The position numbers and the translations under genes were made by a program. This document shows positions 62,855 through 64,000 of a stretch of 64,000 nt of DNA, in pieces. The notes below the pieces were generated by a model. It did not search any database. It saw only the letters and a list, made by a program, of their open reading frames with translations, and was not told the origin of the DNA. Numbering within the stretch: the stretch's first letter is position 1; each line of letters begins with the position of its first letter. The stretch lies in the NCBI GenBank assembly GCA_036389135.1, contig DASVQP010000059.1:1-64000 (forward strand), in the 5' to 3' direction. The DNA comes from Longimicrobium sp. Lineage in GTDB: Bacteria; Gemmatimonadota; Gemmatimonadetes; Longimicrobiales; Longimicrobiaceae.

Positions 62855-64000
62855 ATGCCTACAAACGGATCGACGGACCCAAGCCCAGCACCCAAACTTC
62901 ACCTGGTAACCCCTGGTACCCACGTCGGGTCTGCACCGCTGGACTTGAGCAGCTCGATCAACAGCTCTGGTGATTTGGCTCGATGGGCCGAGTCGAGCGT
63001 CCGAAGCGCTGCCTTCGATCTCAACGGACGGACTCGTCCGCTCGTCTTTAACGAAGCGGTACACAAGCGAGTAGTCCGCCGCCTCGGCTATTCGGTCGAA
63101 CAAGGAACGCCGCTGTACCTGCAAGGTGCGGTCGTAGGAGTGGGCGCATCTGTTCTGGTGCGGGAATTCGCCCGGCAGTTCACGGAGACACACCGGAATA
63201 GAGGCGTTCCAGACCGAGTCGTCGTCGTGCGCTTGCATCGCGGTATCCGGTCAGCGCGAGACCTGCTCTCCGTTTTTGCTCTGGCTTTGCAGGTGAAGTT
63301 CACACAATGGGAACTCAGGATGGGCGACAAAACGACGATCGGGGAGGTGCTCGCCGCGGAGGTGCGACGTTGTCGTGTTCGCGCCGTGGTCTTCGATCAT
63401 GTGGCCCGTGCGGGTCTCGAGGGCCAGGCTCTCATCGCGGAGTTCATGCTCGCGATGAACCCGCTCTACGCGCGTTTCTTCGAGGAAGATCCGGAGCCGA
63501 GCAAGCCGACCGCTGTGATCCTCGTGGATGAATACGCACCCGAAGAAACGTTCAAGCACATACCGGACGTGCTGACCACGCTGGGTGGAAGCTACGTAGA
63601 GCTGGGTCGCTATCAGACAGTCGAGCACGTGGCAGACGCTCTGCGCGATTCCGCGATTGGGTTGGCGGATCTGGACCTCGGGGTATCGGCAGACCTAGAG
63701 ATGACGGAGAGAGTGCTGGAGCTGACAGACGGTTTGATTGCCAACATGGATCCATTGCTCGGTCTGATCGACTACACGGCTCGCTCTTGTTGCGAACGTC
63801 CGAGCCTGAAGCATGTCATGGGTGCGTTGCGGTACCACCGGAAGATGGTCACCGTCGCGCTGGGAACGGACAGTGATGGGAAAGAAGCGCTGGAACTGGT
63901 GGCGAAGCGGCGTCGCCGTATCAAGCGCCCGAGCGAAGGGGCCGACGAGGATCTGGGAGGCGCGTCCTCCGGAGAGAAGAAAAAGAAGCCTTCCAGAACT
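62855..64000 (+). CDS. TnsC/TniB-like AAA+ protein with degenerate Walker motifs, partial
   Basis: The reading frame from ATG 62855 stays open to the end of the window (382 codons). The position, 16 bp after a TnsB-like transposase, and the layout of an AAA+ domain fit TnsC/TniB: YLQGAVVGVGASVLVREF in the Walker A place and RAVVFDHVARAGLEG in the Walker B place. The Walker A lysine is replaced (GVGAS instead of GxGKS), and the residue after the Walker B aspartate is His rather than Glu. ATP hydrolysis is therefore doubtful. ILVDEYAPEE and a basic C-terminal tail (RRRRIKRPSE) follow. The C-terminus lies outside the window. Confidence 0.7.
   Translation, partial: MPTNGSTDPSPAPKLHLVTPGTHVGSAPLDLSSSINSSGDLARWAESSVRSAAFDLNGRTRPLVFNEAVHKRVVRRLGYSVEQGTPLYLQGAVVGVGASVLVREFARQFTETHRNRGVPDRVVVVRLHRGIRSARDLLSVFALALQVKFTQWELRMGDKTTIGEVLAAEVRRCRVRAVVFDHVARAGLEGQALIAEFMLAMNPLYARFFEEDPEPSKPTAVILVDEYAPEETFKHIPDVLTTLGGSYVELGRYQTVEHVADALRDSAIGLADLDLGVSADLEMTERVLELTDGLIANMDPLLGLIDYTARSCCERPSLKHVMGALRYHRKMVTVALGTDSDGKEALELVAKRRRRIKRPSEGADEDLGGASSGEKKKKPSRT

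Noticed and set aside
37176-64000. A CRISPR-associated transposon (CAST)
   Set aside because: No CRISPR array or cas gene is visible and TniQ is not in the window, so only a generic Tn7-like call is justified.

Overview
The window is high-GC bacterial DNA. Its left 37 kb looks like the chromosome of a Gemmatimonadota member, possibly Longimicrobium-like. I infer this from the very GC-rich coding sequence, paired DUF1800/DUF1501 secreted proteins, PadR plus ADOP-type permeases, and a palindromic repeat family found in at least five copies. No rRNA gene, tRNA or CRISPR array was recognised.

Left part, 1-37.17 kb. It opens with a minus-strand set whose activities fit together: a CoA-acylating (methyl)malonate-semialdehyde dehydrogenase, a class III beta-alanine/AGXT2-type aminotransferase, and a partial DmpA/BapA-type S58 peptidase. 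Next come a zinc-ribbon membrane protein, a DUF1800-DUF1501 pair (the DUF1501 gene carries a one-base frameshift), a VIT-VWA protein, a MarR regulator with DoxX, a TPR protein and polyphosphate kinase. Two small toxin-antitoxin-like modules follow: a split Fic pair and DUF4160-DUF2442. A tightly overlapping minus-strand cluster from 17.8 to 24.2 kb encodes TPR proteins, a putative barrel protein, a reduced prepilin peptidase, a lipoprotein and a single-pass membrane protein. It is followed by a DUF4388-like protein, an HD-GYP protein, PadR with an ADOP permease, a frameshifted Ig-like/PQQ-propeller lipoprotein, a lytic transglycosylase, and PilB and PilC. The cluster and pilB/pilC suggest a type IV pilus or type II secretion locus.

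Right part, 37.18-64 kb, is an accessory island with looser gene spacing and visibly lower GC. Immediately after pilC there is an array of 16-19 bp repeats ending in TGTCC, behind a TGT-starting terminus. This layout resembles the end of a Tn7-like/TniA-type transposon. At the far right are a DD(35)E transposase of the TnsB/TniA family (Asp405, Asp500, Glu536) and the start of a TnsC/TniB-like ATPase whose Walker A lysine is missing. Between them lie a ParB-like gene, an HTH gene, an IS66 remnant and what looks like a defence island. The centrepiece is three genes joined by GTGA overlaps: a 1219-residue DruA(DUF4338)-AAA fusion, a 496-residue protein of unknown family, and a 1546-residue HerA-type ATPase with an ExK motif. 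They are followed by a HEPN-domain gene. The layout recalls DptFGH/DndFGH restriction modules, but no dnd modification gene is present. A NACHT NTPase with a nuclease-like N-terminus and a PLD-nuclease/unknown two-gene operon follow. My reading is that a Tn7-like element may carry a novel DptFGH-like defence module. The second transposon end is not in the window, so this remains a hypothesis.
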